From: Acidobacteriota bacterium
GTDB taxonomy: Bacteria; Acidobacteriota; UBA890
DNA: 8,939 nucleotides
NCBI GenBank assembly: GCA_030609765.1
Contig: JAUWTE010000098.1
Location: forward strand, 1-8,939
Direction of reading: 5' to 3'
The position numbers and the translations under genes are program-made. Shown here piece by piece: positions 1-5,960 of the stretch (its first letter is position 1; the number at the start of each line of letters is the position of its first letter). The notes beneath the pieces were generated by a model. That model did no database searches and was not told where the DNA came from. It saw only the letters and a list, made by a program, of their open reading frames with translations.

Positions 1-1
1 C

Positions 2-535
2 CCGATGGATACCCCCGGAAATGGTATTTTTCGGGGCCGCTCACGGCAGGGTGATCCCATCATCGTGATGAATCTGCAGGGCCGGGTATTCATGCAGGCG
101 ATCGACTGCCCTTTCCGGGCCCTCGACGACGCTCTCGAGACCCTACCCGGCGGCGATTGCCCGACCATTTTCATCGACATGCACGCCGAGGCCACCTCGG
201 AGAAGCTCGCAATGGGCTGGTACGCCGATGGCCGCGTGAGTGCTGTTCTCGGCACCCACACGCACGTGCCGACCGCGGATGCTCGGATTCTCCCTGGCGG
301 AACGGCCTATTGCACGGACATAGGCATGACCGGGCCCTACGATTCCATAATCGGAACGCGACCCGACCTTGCCTTGTATCGCTTTCTCACGGCTAGACCG
401 GCACGCTTCCAGGTGGCGAGCTCGAATACACGCATCGCCGGGGCCGTCGTCGACATCGACCCCGAGAGCGGCAAGGCGAGCTCCATCGAGACCTTCTTCG
501 ACCCGCCCGACGACCTCAGTATCACGGTGACATGA
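2..535 (+). CDS. YmdB/TIGR00282-family metallophosphoesterase, 3' part (5' end outside window)
   Basis: C-terminal about 176 residues of a YmdB-like calcineurin-fold phosphoesterase; characterised family members hydrolyse 2',3'-cyclic nucleotides in the cytoplasm. The reading frame is open to the left edge, and the first ATG (base 5) falls inside a conserved part of the family, so the true start is upstream. Family signatures are clear: NLQGRVFM followed by IDCPFRALDD, then HAEATSEK (His at residue 60 counted from base 5), GTHTHVPTAD (metal-ligand histidines at about 85 and 87), and ILPGGTAYCTDIGMTGPYDS. The N-terminal Asp/Glu/Asn metal ligands known for the fold lie off the window, so an intact active site cannot be confirmed. 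The stop overlaps the xseA start in ATGA, which suggests the two are translated together. The family assignment is firm; the substrate in this organism is not known. Confidence 0.9.
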   Translation, partial: PMDTPGNGIFRGRSRQGDPIIVMNLQGRVFMQAIDCPFRALDDALETLPGGDCPTIFIDMHAEATSEKLAMGWYADGRVSAVLGTHTHVPTADARILPGGTAYCTDIGMTGPYDSIIGTRPDLALYRFLTARPARFQVASSNTRIAGAVVDIDPESGKASSIETFFDPPDDLSITVT

Positions 536-1872
536 GCGAGGATCCCCGTCGTGTCTGGTCCGTCGGCGAGATCGTAGGGCTCTCCAAGGAAATTCTCGAG
601 GAGGCCTTCAACTCGGTTCTCGTGCGCGGCGAGATCAGCAATCTCCATCAGCACGGTAGCGGCCACTGGTACTTCAAGCTCAAGGACGAGGACGCCGTTC
701 TCGACGTGGCCATGTTTCGCGGTGCCAATCGCGAGGTGGCATTCTCGGTCGAGGACGGCCTCGAGGTCATAGCGGGCGGCCGGTTGACGATCTACCCCCC
801 CCGCGGCAACTTCCAGATGGTCATCGAGTTCCTCGAACCCGTAGGCTGGGGAGCTCTTCAGCTCGCCTTCGAGCAACTCAAGGAACGCCTCCTGCAAGAA
901 GGCCTGTTCGAGGAATCTCGCAAGCGACCGATTCCCGTACTGCCCCGCTGTGTTGGCGTCGTGACCTCGTCCAGCGGCGCCGCATGGCGCGATCTATGCC
1001 GCGTCTGGCAACGACGCGAGGTGCCCATCGAGGTGATTCTCGCGCCGGCCAAGGTGCAGGGCGAGGGAGCAGCCGCCGAGATCGCGGCGGCCATCGACAA
1101 GCTCAACCGTCACGGCGAAGCCGAGGTGATGATCGTCGGGCGTGGCGGTGGCTCGCGCGAAGACCTCTGGGCCTTCAACGAAGAAATCGTTGCTCGTGCC
1201 ATAGCTGCCTCACAGATCCCGGTGATCTCAGCCGTCGGACACGAGATCGACATCACGATCGCCGATCTGGTAGCTGACCGCCGCGCGGCAACCCCGACGG
1301 CCGCGGCGGAAGTCGTCGCCGCCAGCCGCCAGGAGTTGCTGCAACGTCTACATCACGCGAACAAACAGGCGCACGCCGCCGTTACGCGTCGAGTAACTGA
1401 CTCCCGGTCGCGCCTCAATGATCCACGCCTTCAGCGACGGCTGCGTCAACCGGCCGGCTTGGTGAACGTCTATCGACAACGACTGGACGACGTCTGGTAC
1501 GAGATCAACACCCCATTCAAGAGCTCGATCGACGGGCGCCGCGACCGCGTTCGGGCGGCGGGCCAGCGCCTTGCACTGTCGAACCCACAGCAACGGCTGG
1601 TAGAACGGCGGGCAACCCTGGTCGCCGCCATACAGGGCGCCCGCTCCGCAGTGCGCACAACGCAGCAACGGGCGGAAGGCCGCTTCGGTGAAGTCGCCGC
1701 TCGCATCGAGGCACTCAGCCCCCTGGGCGTCCTGGCGCGTGGCTATTCGATCTGCGAGCGATCCAGCGATGGCCTCATCCTTCGGCGCGGCACTGACGTC
1801 GAGGGTGGCGATCAGGTACGCATCCGCCTGCAGGAAGGCCAGCTCGTGTGCCAGGTGGAGGAAGTCATTTAG
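532..1872 (+). CDS. xseA: Exodeoxyribonuclease VII large subunit
   Basis: Catalytic subunit of exonuclease VII, which degrades single-stranded DNA from both ends to short oligonucleotides in repair. It has 446 residues, near the family norm. The N-terminal OB-fold (about 7-105) begins VWSVGEIVGLSKE and contains GEISNLHQHGSGHWYFKLKD. The catalytic domain follows (about 135-265) with VVTSSSGAAWRDL, VGRGGGSREDLWAFN and SAVGHEIDITIADLVAD. D154, R204, H237 and D240 fit the positions described as catalytic in E. coli XseA (D155, R205, H238, D241). A long, Arg/Gln-rich helical segment (about 265-395) matches the coiled coil that binds XseB, and the C-terminus has the typical LSPLGVLARGYS. The ATG overlaps the upstream stop by 4 nt with only a weak ribosome site, so coupling is likely. 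The stop codon TAG lies inside the left arm of a 13-bp inverted repeat. Confidence 0.97.
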   Translation: MSEDPRRVWSVGEIVGLSKEILEEAFNSVLVRGEISNLHQHGSGHWYFKLKDEDAVLDVAMFRGANREVAFSVEDGLEVIAGGRLTIYPPRGNFQMVIEFLEPVGWGALQLAFEQLKERLLQEGLFEESRKRPIPVLPRCVGVVTSSSGAAWRDLCRVWQRREVPIEVILAPAKVQGEGAAAEIAAAIDKLNRHGEAEVMIVGRGGGSREDLWAFNEEIVARAIAASQIPVISAVGHEIDITIADLVADRRAATPTAAAEVVAASRQELLQRLHHANKQAHAAVTRRVTDSRSRLNDPRLQRRLRQPAGLVNVYRQRLDDVWYEINTPFKSSIDGRRDRVRAAGQRLALSNPQQRLVERRATLVAAIQGARSAVRTTQQRAEGRFGEVAARIEALSPLGVLARGYSICERSSDGLILRRGTDVEGGDQVRIRLQEGQLVCQVEEVI

Positions 1873-1945
1873 CAGGCCGCGGCGCCTAGCATCTGCACCC
1901 TTGGCGGCGTAACCAGACCCATCACACTTTCACCGCGGCCTGCTA
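1870..1945. repeat. 76-bp element bounded by perfect 13-bp inverted repeats, at the xseA 3' end
   Basis: The arms 1870-1882 (TAGCAGGCCGCGG) and 1933-1945 (CCGCGGCCTGCTA) are exact reverse complements, separated by 50 nt. The xseA stop codon is the first three bases of the left arm. A second short helix can form inside it (1883-1886 with 1903-1906). There is no run of T after the right arm, so this is not a standard intrinsic terminator. It could be an RNA stem protecting or ending the upstream message, or a miniature mobile element: each arm ends in TA, which would fit an IS630/mariner-like TA target, but any palindrome ending in TA looks the same. The arm match is seen directly; the role is unknown. 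Confidence 0.75.
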
Positions 1946-1983
1946 GAGTTGATCTGCGATACTCTTGTCCCTAATCGAAATGG

Positions 1984-2036
1984 TTGAGCCTGCACTTCTC
2001 CTCGCCGTTCTACCGCGATGAGGAATGCAGGCTGAA
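1984..2036 (+). promoter_or_regulatory. Predicted leader hairpin just upstream of the xseB ribosome binding site
   Basis: Arms 1984-1994 and 2026-2036 pair at 10 of 11 positions (AGCCTGCA with TGCAGGCT exactly, then a G/G mismatch and two A-T pairs). An upper helix TCCTC (1999-2003) with GAGGA (2020-2024) extends it after a small bulge. The structure ends one base before the GGAGGT ribosome site of xseB. The left-strand CCTC (2000-2003) could alternatively pair with GAGG of that ribosome site (2039-2042), so a switch controlling xseB translation is possible. Pairing is seen in the sequence; a regulatory role is inference. Confidence 0.45.
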
Positions 2037-2037
2037 T

Positions 2038-2043
2038 GGAGGT
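2038..2043 (+). promoter_or_regulatory. Strong ribosome binding site fixing the xseB start
   Basis: GGAGGT, a near-perfect Shine-Dalgarno sequence, lies 5 nt before the GTG at 2049. The in-frame ATG at 2025 has only GAGGA directly touching it, too close to work well, and that ATG is inside the predicted hairpin. The site therefore favours the GTG start. Confidence 0.75.
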
Positions 2044-2048
2044 CTGAA

Positions 2049-2327
2049 GTGGCCAAATCCGTAGAATCCGAGGGCAAGAACCAGGAGGACCTCACTTTCG
2101 ACGAGGCACTGCGGCAACTCGAAGAGCTGGCCGCCAAGCTCGAAGAAGGCGACATCCCGCTCGAAGATGCTCTGCAGGTCTATGAGCGCGCGGTCGGTCT
2201 GTTTTCCCAGTGCCGCAGCCGCCTCGACACCATGGAGCAACGCATCGAGCTGCTCACCGAGGACCTCGACGGCTCGCTGAAGACCGAGGCGGCAGATTTG
2301 CCCGTGGATGACGGCGAGAATGACTGA
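2049..2327 (+). CDS. xseB: Exodeoxyribonuclease VII small subunit
   Basis: Small helical subunit of exonuclease VII; several copies bind the XseA coiled coil and are needed for activity. The 92-residue product has the family core LTFDEALRQLEELAAKLEEG (about 15-34) followed by IPLEDALQVYERAVGL, then an acidic tail. GTG at 2049 is chosen for its ribosome site; starting at ATG 2025 would add eight residues (MQAEWRSE) that do not resemble the family. Unlike the other junctions in this run, xseB is separated from xseA by 176 nt with two inverted repeats, so its expression may be set independently, which would suit the excess of XseB over XseA in the complex. Its end overlaps the ispA start. Confidence 0.95.
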   Translation: MAKSVESEGKNQEDLTFDEALRQLEELAAKLEEGDIPLEDALQVYERAVGLFSQCRSRLDTMEQRIELLTEDLDGSLKTEAADLPVDDGEND

Positions 2328-3246
2328 GGACGCAGCCGCCCGACGCGATCAGGCAGGCGCCGATCTTAAGACGTACCTGCGCGCGGAGCGCGATCTCGTC
2401 AATTCCGCGCTGGATGAGATCCTCCCCCCAGAGGACGACTCCCCTGCCCTTCTGTGCCAGGCCATGCGGTACTCCGTGTTCGCCGGGGGAAAGCGACTGC
2501 GCCCTATCCTCGTGCTCGCTACCGGTCGTGCTCTGGGAGCCGAACCCGAGGCTCTCATGCCGGCGGCCTGTGCGGTCGAGCTCGTCCACACCTACTCGCT
2601 CATCCACGACGACCTACCGGCTTTCGATGACGATGATCTCCGCCGCGGCCAGCCGACCAGTCACGTCGTTTACGGTGAAGCGATAGCTATCCTGGCTGGC
2701 GACGCGCTGCAGACCCAGGCCTTCGTAACCCTTTCGGAAGCAGGCCGGCGAGCGCCAGACCCTGGACCGTGGTTGACCTGCATTCATGAGCTCTCCGCGG
2801 CGATCGGAAGCGCGGGAATGGCGGGCGGGCAGTGCATGGATCTTCAGGCCGAGGGCCAGTGCCTGAACGGCGAAGAGTTGCGCCGTTTGCACGCCTCCAA
2901 GACCGGCGCCCTACTAACGGCCTGCGTGCGCATTGGCGCAATACTGGGTGGGGCCCATGATCACACCCTAGGTGAGCTAACCCGCTACGGGCAGCGGATC
3001 GGACTGGCTTTTCAGGTTGTCGATGACCTTCTCGATGTCGAGGGCACCGTTCAGGATCTGGGCAAGCGGCCGGGCGCCGACGAACAACATGGCAAGTCGA
3101 CCTACCCTGCTCTGCTTGGCCTGGAGGGCGCCCGCGCCGAGGCTGATCGCCTGCTCGGAGAGGCGCTCGTGGCCCTGAAGGCTATAGGCAGCCACGGCGA
3201 CACTCTCGCCGGAATCGCCCGCTACATCGTCGATCGAGAGCATTGA
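2320..3246 (+). CDS. ispA: Farnesyl diphosphate synthase (short-chain trans-prenyltransferase)
   Basis: Condenses isopentenyl diphosphate with allylic diphosphates to make farnesyl diphosphate, the precursor of undecaprenyl phosphate and quinone side chains. With the start at 2320 it has 308 residues, close to E. coli IspA. Motifs: GGKRLRPILVLATG (about 56-69); the first aspartate-rich motif DDLPAFDDDDLRRG (97-110), with the two-residue insertion typical of bacterial farnesyl synthases; KTG in LHASKTGALL (about 190-199); and the second motif FQVVDDLLD (about 231-239), then GKRPGADEQHGKSTYP. All substrate- and Mg-binding residues look intact. An in-frame ATG at 2308 would add four residues (MTAR); neither start has a good ribosome site. 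The 2320 start overlaps the xseB stop by 8 nt, implying coupling. A geranylgeranyl synthase is possible, but the YSLIHDDLPA context fits the C15 type better. Confidence 0.94.
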   Translation: MTEDAAARRDQAGADLKTYLRAERDLVNSALDEILPPEDDSPALLCQAMRYSVFAGGKRLRPILVLATGRALGAEPEALMPAACAVELVHTYSLIHDDLPAFDDDDLRRGQPTSHVVYGEAIAILAGDALQTQAFVTLSEAGRRAPDPGPWLTCIHELSAAIGSAGMAGGQCMDLQAEGQCLNGEELRRLHASKTGALLTACVRIGAILGGAHDHTLGELTRYGQRIGLAFQVVDDLLDVEGTVQDLGKRPGADEQHGKSTYPALLGLEGARAEADRLLGEALVALKAIGSHGDTLAGIARYIVDREH

Positions 3247-4079
3247 AAGTAGGCAAGACTCGCCTCGACCAAGCCTTGGTCGAGCGTCAGCTCGTCGCGA
3301 CCCGAAGCCGTGCCCGCGCGGTCATCATGGCGGGGCAAGTAACGGTCGATGGCAAGACCGCCAGCAAAAGCGGTGCGGCGGTTTCCTCCGAGTCCCGAAT
3401 CGAGGTTGCCTCGACGCAGCCCTACGTCGGTCGTGGCGGTGAGAAGCTAGCCGGGGCTTTGCGGACGACGGGAGTCGATCCGGCAGGCCGGATCTGCCTG
3501 GACGTCGGTGCCTCGACGGGCGGCTTCACGGACTGTTTGCTGCAAAATGGCGCCGCACGCGTGATCGCCGTGGACGTCGGCTACGGACAGCTCGACTGGA
3601 GCCTGCGCAATGACCGGCGGGTGCACGTGGTCGAACGCACCAACGCTCGCTACATGGAGCCGTCGATCCTGCCCGAGGATCTCCCCTCCCCTCCCGATCT
3701 CATCACCATGGACCTGTCGTTCATCAGCGTCATCAAGGTCCTCCCAGCTGTTGGCGAGGTATGCGCCGGCGAAGCCGAGGCACTGATTCTGGTCAAGCCG
3801 CAGTTCGAATGCGGTCCGGCGCAGGTGGGGTCCGGCGGTGTGGTGCGCCGCGCGGAAGATCGCCGGGCGGCCGCGCATGCAGTTGCCGAAGGCTCCGTGA
3901 AGCTCGGCTGGAGCCTGGCGGCAGCCGTGCCCAGCCCGCTGCGGGGCGCCGCCGGCAATTGGGAGTGTTTCCTGCACCTGGTCCGTCCCCAGAATACCTC
4001 GCAACGTGAGAATATAGAGAGGGTCCTGGATTCGATGGAGATTCCCGATGACCAACACCCAGACCAACACCTCGGATGA
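3243..4079 (+). CDS. tlyA: TlyA-family rRNA (cytidine-2'-O)-methyltransferase
   Basis: In studied homologues this enzyme 2'-O-methylates 16S and/or 23S rRNA cytidines, which affects capreomycin susceptibility; the older name is haemolysin A. It has 278 residues. The N-terminal S4 RNA-binding domain (about 5-58) starts RLDQALVERQLVATRSRARA. The FtsJ-like methyltransferase domain follows, with the SAM-binding loop LDVGASTGGFTD (86-97). K68, D157, K185 and E241 match the K-D-K-E catalytic tetrad proposed for Mycobacterium TlyA. The start is TTG at 3243, overlapping the ispA stop (TTGA); no ATG or GTG precedes the S4 domain, so the rare start is well supported. The last 10 residues overlap nadK and include a duplicated DQH motif. 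In many related clusters dxs sits between ispA and tlyA; here it does not. Confidence 0.94.
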   Translation: MKVGKTRLDQALVERQLVATRSRARAVIMAGQVTVDGKTASKSGAAVSSESRIEVASTQPYVGRGGEKLAGALRTTGVDPAGRICLDVGASTGGFTDCLLQNGAARVIAVDVGYGQLDWSLRNDRRVHVVERTNARYMEPSILPEDLPSPPDLITMDLSFISVIKVLPAVGEVCAGEAEALILVKPQFECGPAQVGSGGVVRRAEDRRAAAHAVAEGSVKLGWSLAAAVPSPLRGAAGNWECFLHLVRPQNTSQRENIERVLDSMEIPDDQHPDQHLG

Positions 4080-4959
4080 GCCGAACGATCGCGTTTTCTC
4101 CCGTGTCGGCCTAGTCGCCAAAACAGGGCAAGGCTCGATAGGCGATGAAATCGCCCACATCACCGGTTGGCTCGACAAGCGTGGTGTCGAGGTCTTGCTC
4201 GACGAGACCGCCGGTGAGCTCGCCGGCGAAGGGATCCAAACCAGCGACCGCGTCGATCTCCCCGCGCAAGTCGATCTGCTGATCGCTCTCGGTGGAGACG
4301 GCACCCTGTTGTCGGTGGCACGTTTCGCGGCGGAGGCAGGCACCCCCGTGTTGGGTATCAACTACGGTAACCTCGGCTTCCTCACCCTGACACCGCGAGA
4401 GGAGATCTACGAGGTCCTGGAACAGGTCTTCGCGGGCCAGTTCACCTCCTCCAGCCGCATGATGTTGCGCGCGTCGATCGAGCGCGCCGACGGCTCTGTG
4501 GTGACCTGGGACGTACTCAACGACGCCGTGGTCAACAAGACTTCGCTCGCCCGCATCATCGAATACGAAGTCGCCGTGGACGATGAGTTCGTGTCGCGCT
4601 ACCGCGCCGATGGCCTCATCGTGGCCACTCCAACCGGATCCACCGCCTATTCCCTTTCCGCGGGCGGTCCGCTGATCATGCCCGAGATGGATGCCGTGGT
4701 GGTTTGCCCGATCAGCCCCCACAGCCTGGCGAATCGGTCTCTCGTGCTGCCCGCGGACGCACAGATCGAGGTGAAGCTGATCACCTCCGACCAGGACATC
4801 GTTCTGACACTGGACGGCCAGGAGGGGGCGACATTCGATCAACGGGAGGTCGCCAGAATCGAACGCTGCCCGCATCGCTTCGAGCTCCTTAGCGCCGGGG
4901 AGCGGGCCCACTTCGAGGTTCTACGCACCAAGTTGGGCTGGGGCGACGAGAGGCAATAG
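4048..4959 (+). CDS. nadK: NAD kinase
   Basis: Phosphorylates NAD to NADP using ATP or polyphosphate; cytoplasmic. It has 303 residues. The GGDGT catalytic motif is at 82-86, followed by LGINYGNLGFLT (102-113). The second motif reads LND at 157-159, where the common form is NE, a conservative change. The glycine-rich PTGSTAYSLSAGGP is at 195-208, then PISPHSLANRSLVLP (221-235) and TLDGQEG (254-260). The start ATG lies inside tlyA (32-nt overlap) and has GGAG 7 nt upstream (4037-4040), so it is well placed. Residues 1-14 are a polar tail (MTNTQTNTSDEPND) encoded by a 12-bp tandem repeat and are probably not part of the fold. It is the last gene of the plus-strand run; larE faces it 70 nt away. 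Confidence 0.96.
   Translation: MTNTQTNTSDEPNDRVFSRVGLVAKTGQGSIGDEIAHITGWLDKRGVEVLLDETAGELAGEGIQTSDRVDLPAQVDLLIALGGDGTLLSVARFAAEAGTPVLGINYGNLGFLTLTPREEIYEVLEQVFAGQFTSSSRMMLRASIERADGSVVTWDVLNDAVVNKTSLARIIEYEVAVDDEFVSRYRADGLIVATPTGSTAYSLSAGGPLIMPEMDAVVVCPISPHSLANRSLVLPADAQIEVKLITSDQDIVLTLDGQEGATFDQREVARIERCPHRFELLSAGERAHFEVLRTKLGWGDERQ
4050..4071 (+). repeat. Short tandem repeat (two GACCAACACC units, 12-bp period) in the tlyA/nadK overlap
   Basis: GACCAACACC occurs at 4050-4059 and again at 4062-4071. Because the stretch is read in two frames it gives TNTQTNTS at the start of NadK and DQHPDQHL at the end of TlyA. A 12-bp duplication keeps both frames, so it could have lengthened the overlap without harming either gene. 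The repeat is seen directly; its origin is inferred. Confidence 0.7.
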
Positions 4960-5021
4960 TCGCCACCATGAGCAGCCGCCGGCTAGGGCAGTCGCCACCG
5001 TGAGCGGTCGCCGGCAGGATC
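4958..5021. repeat. Degenerate 32-bp tandem duplication between nadK and larE
   Basis: Copies at 4958-4989 and 4990-5021 match at 25 of 32 positions, both beginning AGTCGCCACC and sharing TGAGC and CGCCGGC. Copy 1 begins within the nadK stop codon. The second copy can fold (ACCG-TGAG-CGGT, 4997-5008), and the two GCCGGC boxes (4978-4983, 5010-5015) could pair around it. No T-run follows on either strand, so a classic bidirectional terminator is not supported, although a structured 3' end for the two converging genes is plausible. I see no gene in 4960-5029. Confidence 0.55.
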
Positions 5022-5029
5022 AGCCGCGG

Positions 5030-5887
5030 TCATTCAACAGAGTCTGAAATCTGCAACAGGGCCGCGTTTAGACTTCCCGAACGATAGCCCTCCAGATCCA
5101 GGCTGACGAACGCGTAACCAAGCCCCTTGAAGACTGTCACGAAACGCGCCGCCATCTGCGGATCGAGAGCTCGGGAAAGCTCATCGGGGCTCACCTCGAT
5201 GCGCACCAGCGTGCCATGATGCCGCACGCGAAACTGGCGAAAGCCCATCTCGCGAACCGCCTCTTCGCCCTGCTCGATGCGCTCGAGCACTTCGCTGGTG
5301 ACCTCGATTCCGTAGGCGACCCGCGAAGCCAGGCACGCGGATGCCGGCTTGTCCCAAGTCGGAAGCTCGGCAAGTCGCGACAGATTACGGATATCGGCTT
5401 TGCCCATGCCCGCCTCGAGCAACGGGCTGCGGACATGGTGTTGTTCCGCCGCGGTCATGCCCGGGCGATGGTCGCCTCCGTCATCGGCGTTGGTGCCATC
5501 GAAGACCACAGCATAGCCTCGCTCCTTCGCCATCTGCTGCATCTTGCCGTATAGTTCGGTCTTGCAGAAGAAGCAGCGGTTGCCCGCGTTCTCCTGGTAT
5601 TGTGGATCGTCGACCTCGTCGGTGGTGATGACCTCGTGGGGAAGACCCAGAGTGGCTGCGAAACGGGTGGCCTCCTCGAGTTGCCGGCGCGGTACGGAAG
5701 GGCTGTCAGCGGTGACGGCCAAGGCTCGATCACCCAGTGCCTGGTGGGCAAGAAAGGCGAGCAGAGCGCTATCAACGCCTCCTGAGAACGCGACCAAGGC
5801 CGATTCTGCGGAGCCGATTCGCCGCATCAGGTCGACATATTTGGCACGTAGCGGCTCGGCGATCTCGTTGGCCAACATTTTGGGCAT
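5030..5887 (-). CDS. larE: LarE-type ATP-dependent sacrificial sulfur transferase
   Basis: LarE adenylates and then adds sulfur to the pyridinium bis-carboxylate precursor of the nickel-pincer (NPN) cofactor used by lactate racemase and related enzymes. From ATG 5887 it has 285 residues. The PP-loop is FSGGVDSALL (34-43). NRCFFCKTELY (103-113) gives a CxxC pair (C105, C108), and KPASACLASR (180-189) gives C185 at the place of the sulfur-donating cysteine of Lactobacillus LarE. Three cysteines suggest the iron-sulfur-cluster type rather than the single-cysteine sacrificial type. In-frame ATGs at 5947 and 5878 are possible; the extra 20 residues from 5947 look unlike the family and would overlap the divergent gene's control region. 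larB and larC are not in the window, so the partner pathway is unproven. It converges on nadK and is divergent from the lipoprotein gene. Confidence 0.9.
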   Translation of the reverse strand: MPKMLANEIAEPLRAKYVDLMRRIGSAESALVAFSGGVDSALLAFLAHQALGDRALAVTADSPSVPRRQLEEATRFAATLGLPHEVITTDEVDDPQYQENAGNRCFFCKTELYGKMQQMAKERGYAVVFDGTNADDGGDHRPGMTAAEQHHVRSPLLEAGMGKADIRNLSRLAELPTWDKPASACLASRVAYGIEVTSEVLERIEQGEEAVREMGFRQFRVRHHGTLVRIEVSPDELSRALDPQMAARFVTVFKGLGYAFVSLDLEGYRSGSLNAALLQISDSVE

Positions 5888-5960
5888 GGATCCACAGGTG
5901 AAAGCAATGGGGATGGGACGAGAACTCAGGCAGGTTAGCAGCCGCATCGTGGAATGGGCA
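5888..5960. other. Short divergent intergenic region between larE and the lipoprotein gene
   Basis: These 73 nt must carry the promoters, or leaders, for two genes reading outward unless promoters lie inside the coding regions. I see no convincing -35/-10 pair or operator palindrome. AGGTG at 5896-5900 lies 6 nt ahead of an in-frame plus-strand ATG at 5907 and could be a ribosome site for a longer form of the lipoprotein. Confidence 0.35.

Noticed and set aside
1870..1945. Intrinsic (Rho-independent) terminator after xseA
   Set aside because: The inverted repeat is strong, but the 50-nt loop and lack of a T-run after the right arm do not fit; xseB also follows on the same strand.
1949..1977. 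Possible sigma-70 promoter for xseB (TTGATC, 17 nt, TAATCG; or the extended -10-like TGCGATACT at 1955-1963)
   Set aside because: The first -10 matches poorly and the second has no -35 at the right distance; not strong enough to annotate.
2025..2327. xseB starting at ATG 2025
   Set aside because: Its ribosome site would touch the start codon and sit inside a hairpin, while GTG 2049 has GGAGGT at 5 nt and a family-like N-terminus.
3447..4361. 304-residue open frame on the minus strand across tlyA and nadK
   Set aside because: It lies wholly antisense to two well-supported genes, has low-complexity Ser/Arg/Pro-rich composition and no recognisable motif; long shadow frames are expected in GC-rich DNA.
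4111..4911. 266-residue minus-strand open frame opposite nadK
   Set aside because: Antisense to a clear NAD kinase, with His/Asp/Gly-rich composition typical of a mirrored frame and no domain signature.
5544..5960. Upstream extension of the lipoprotein frame by about 139 codons
   Set aside because: The extension runs antisense through the larE coding region and would bury the signal peptide; the frame is simply open there.
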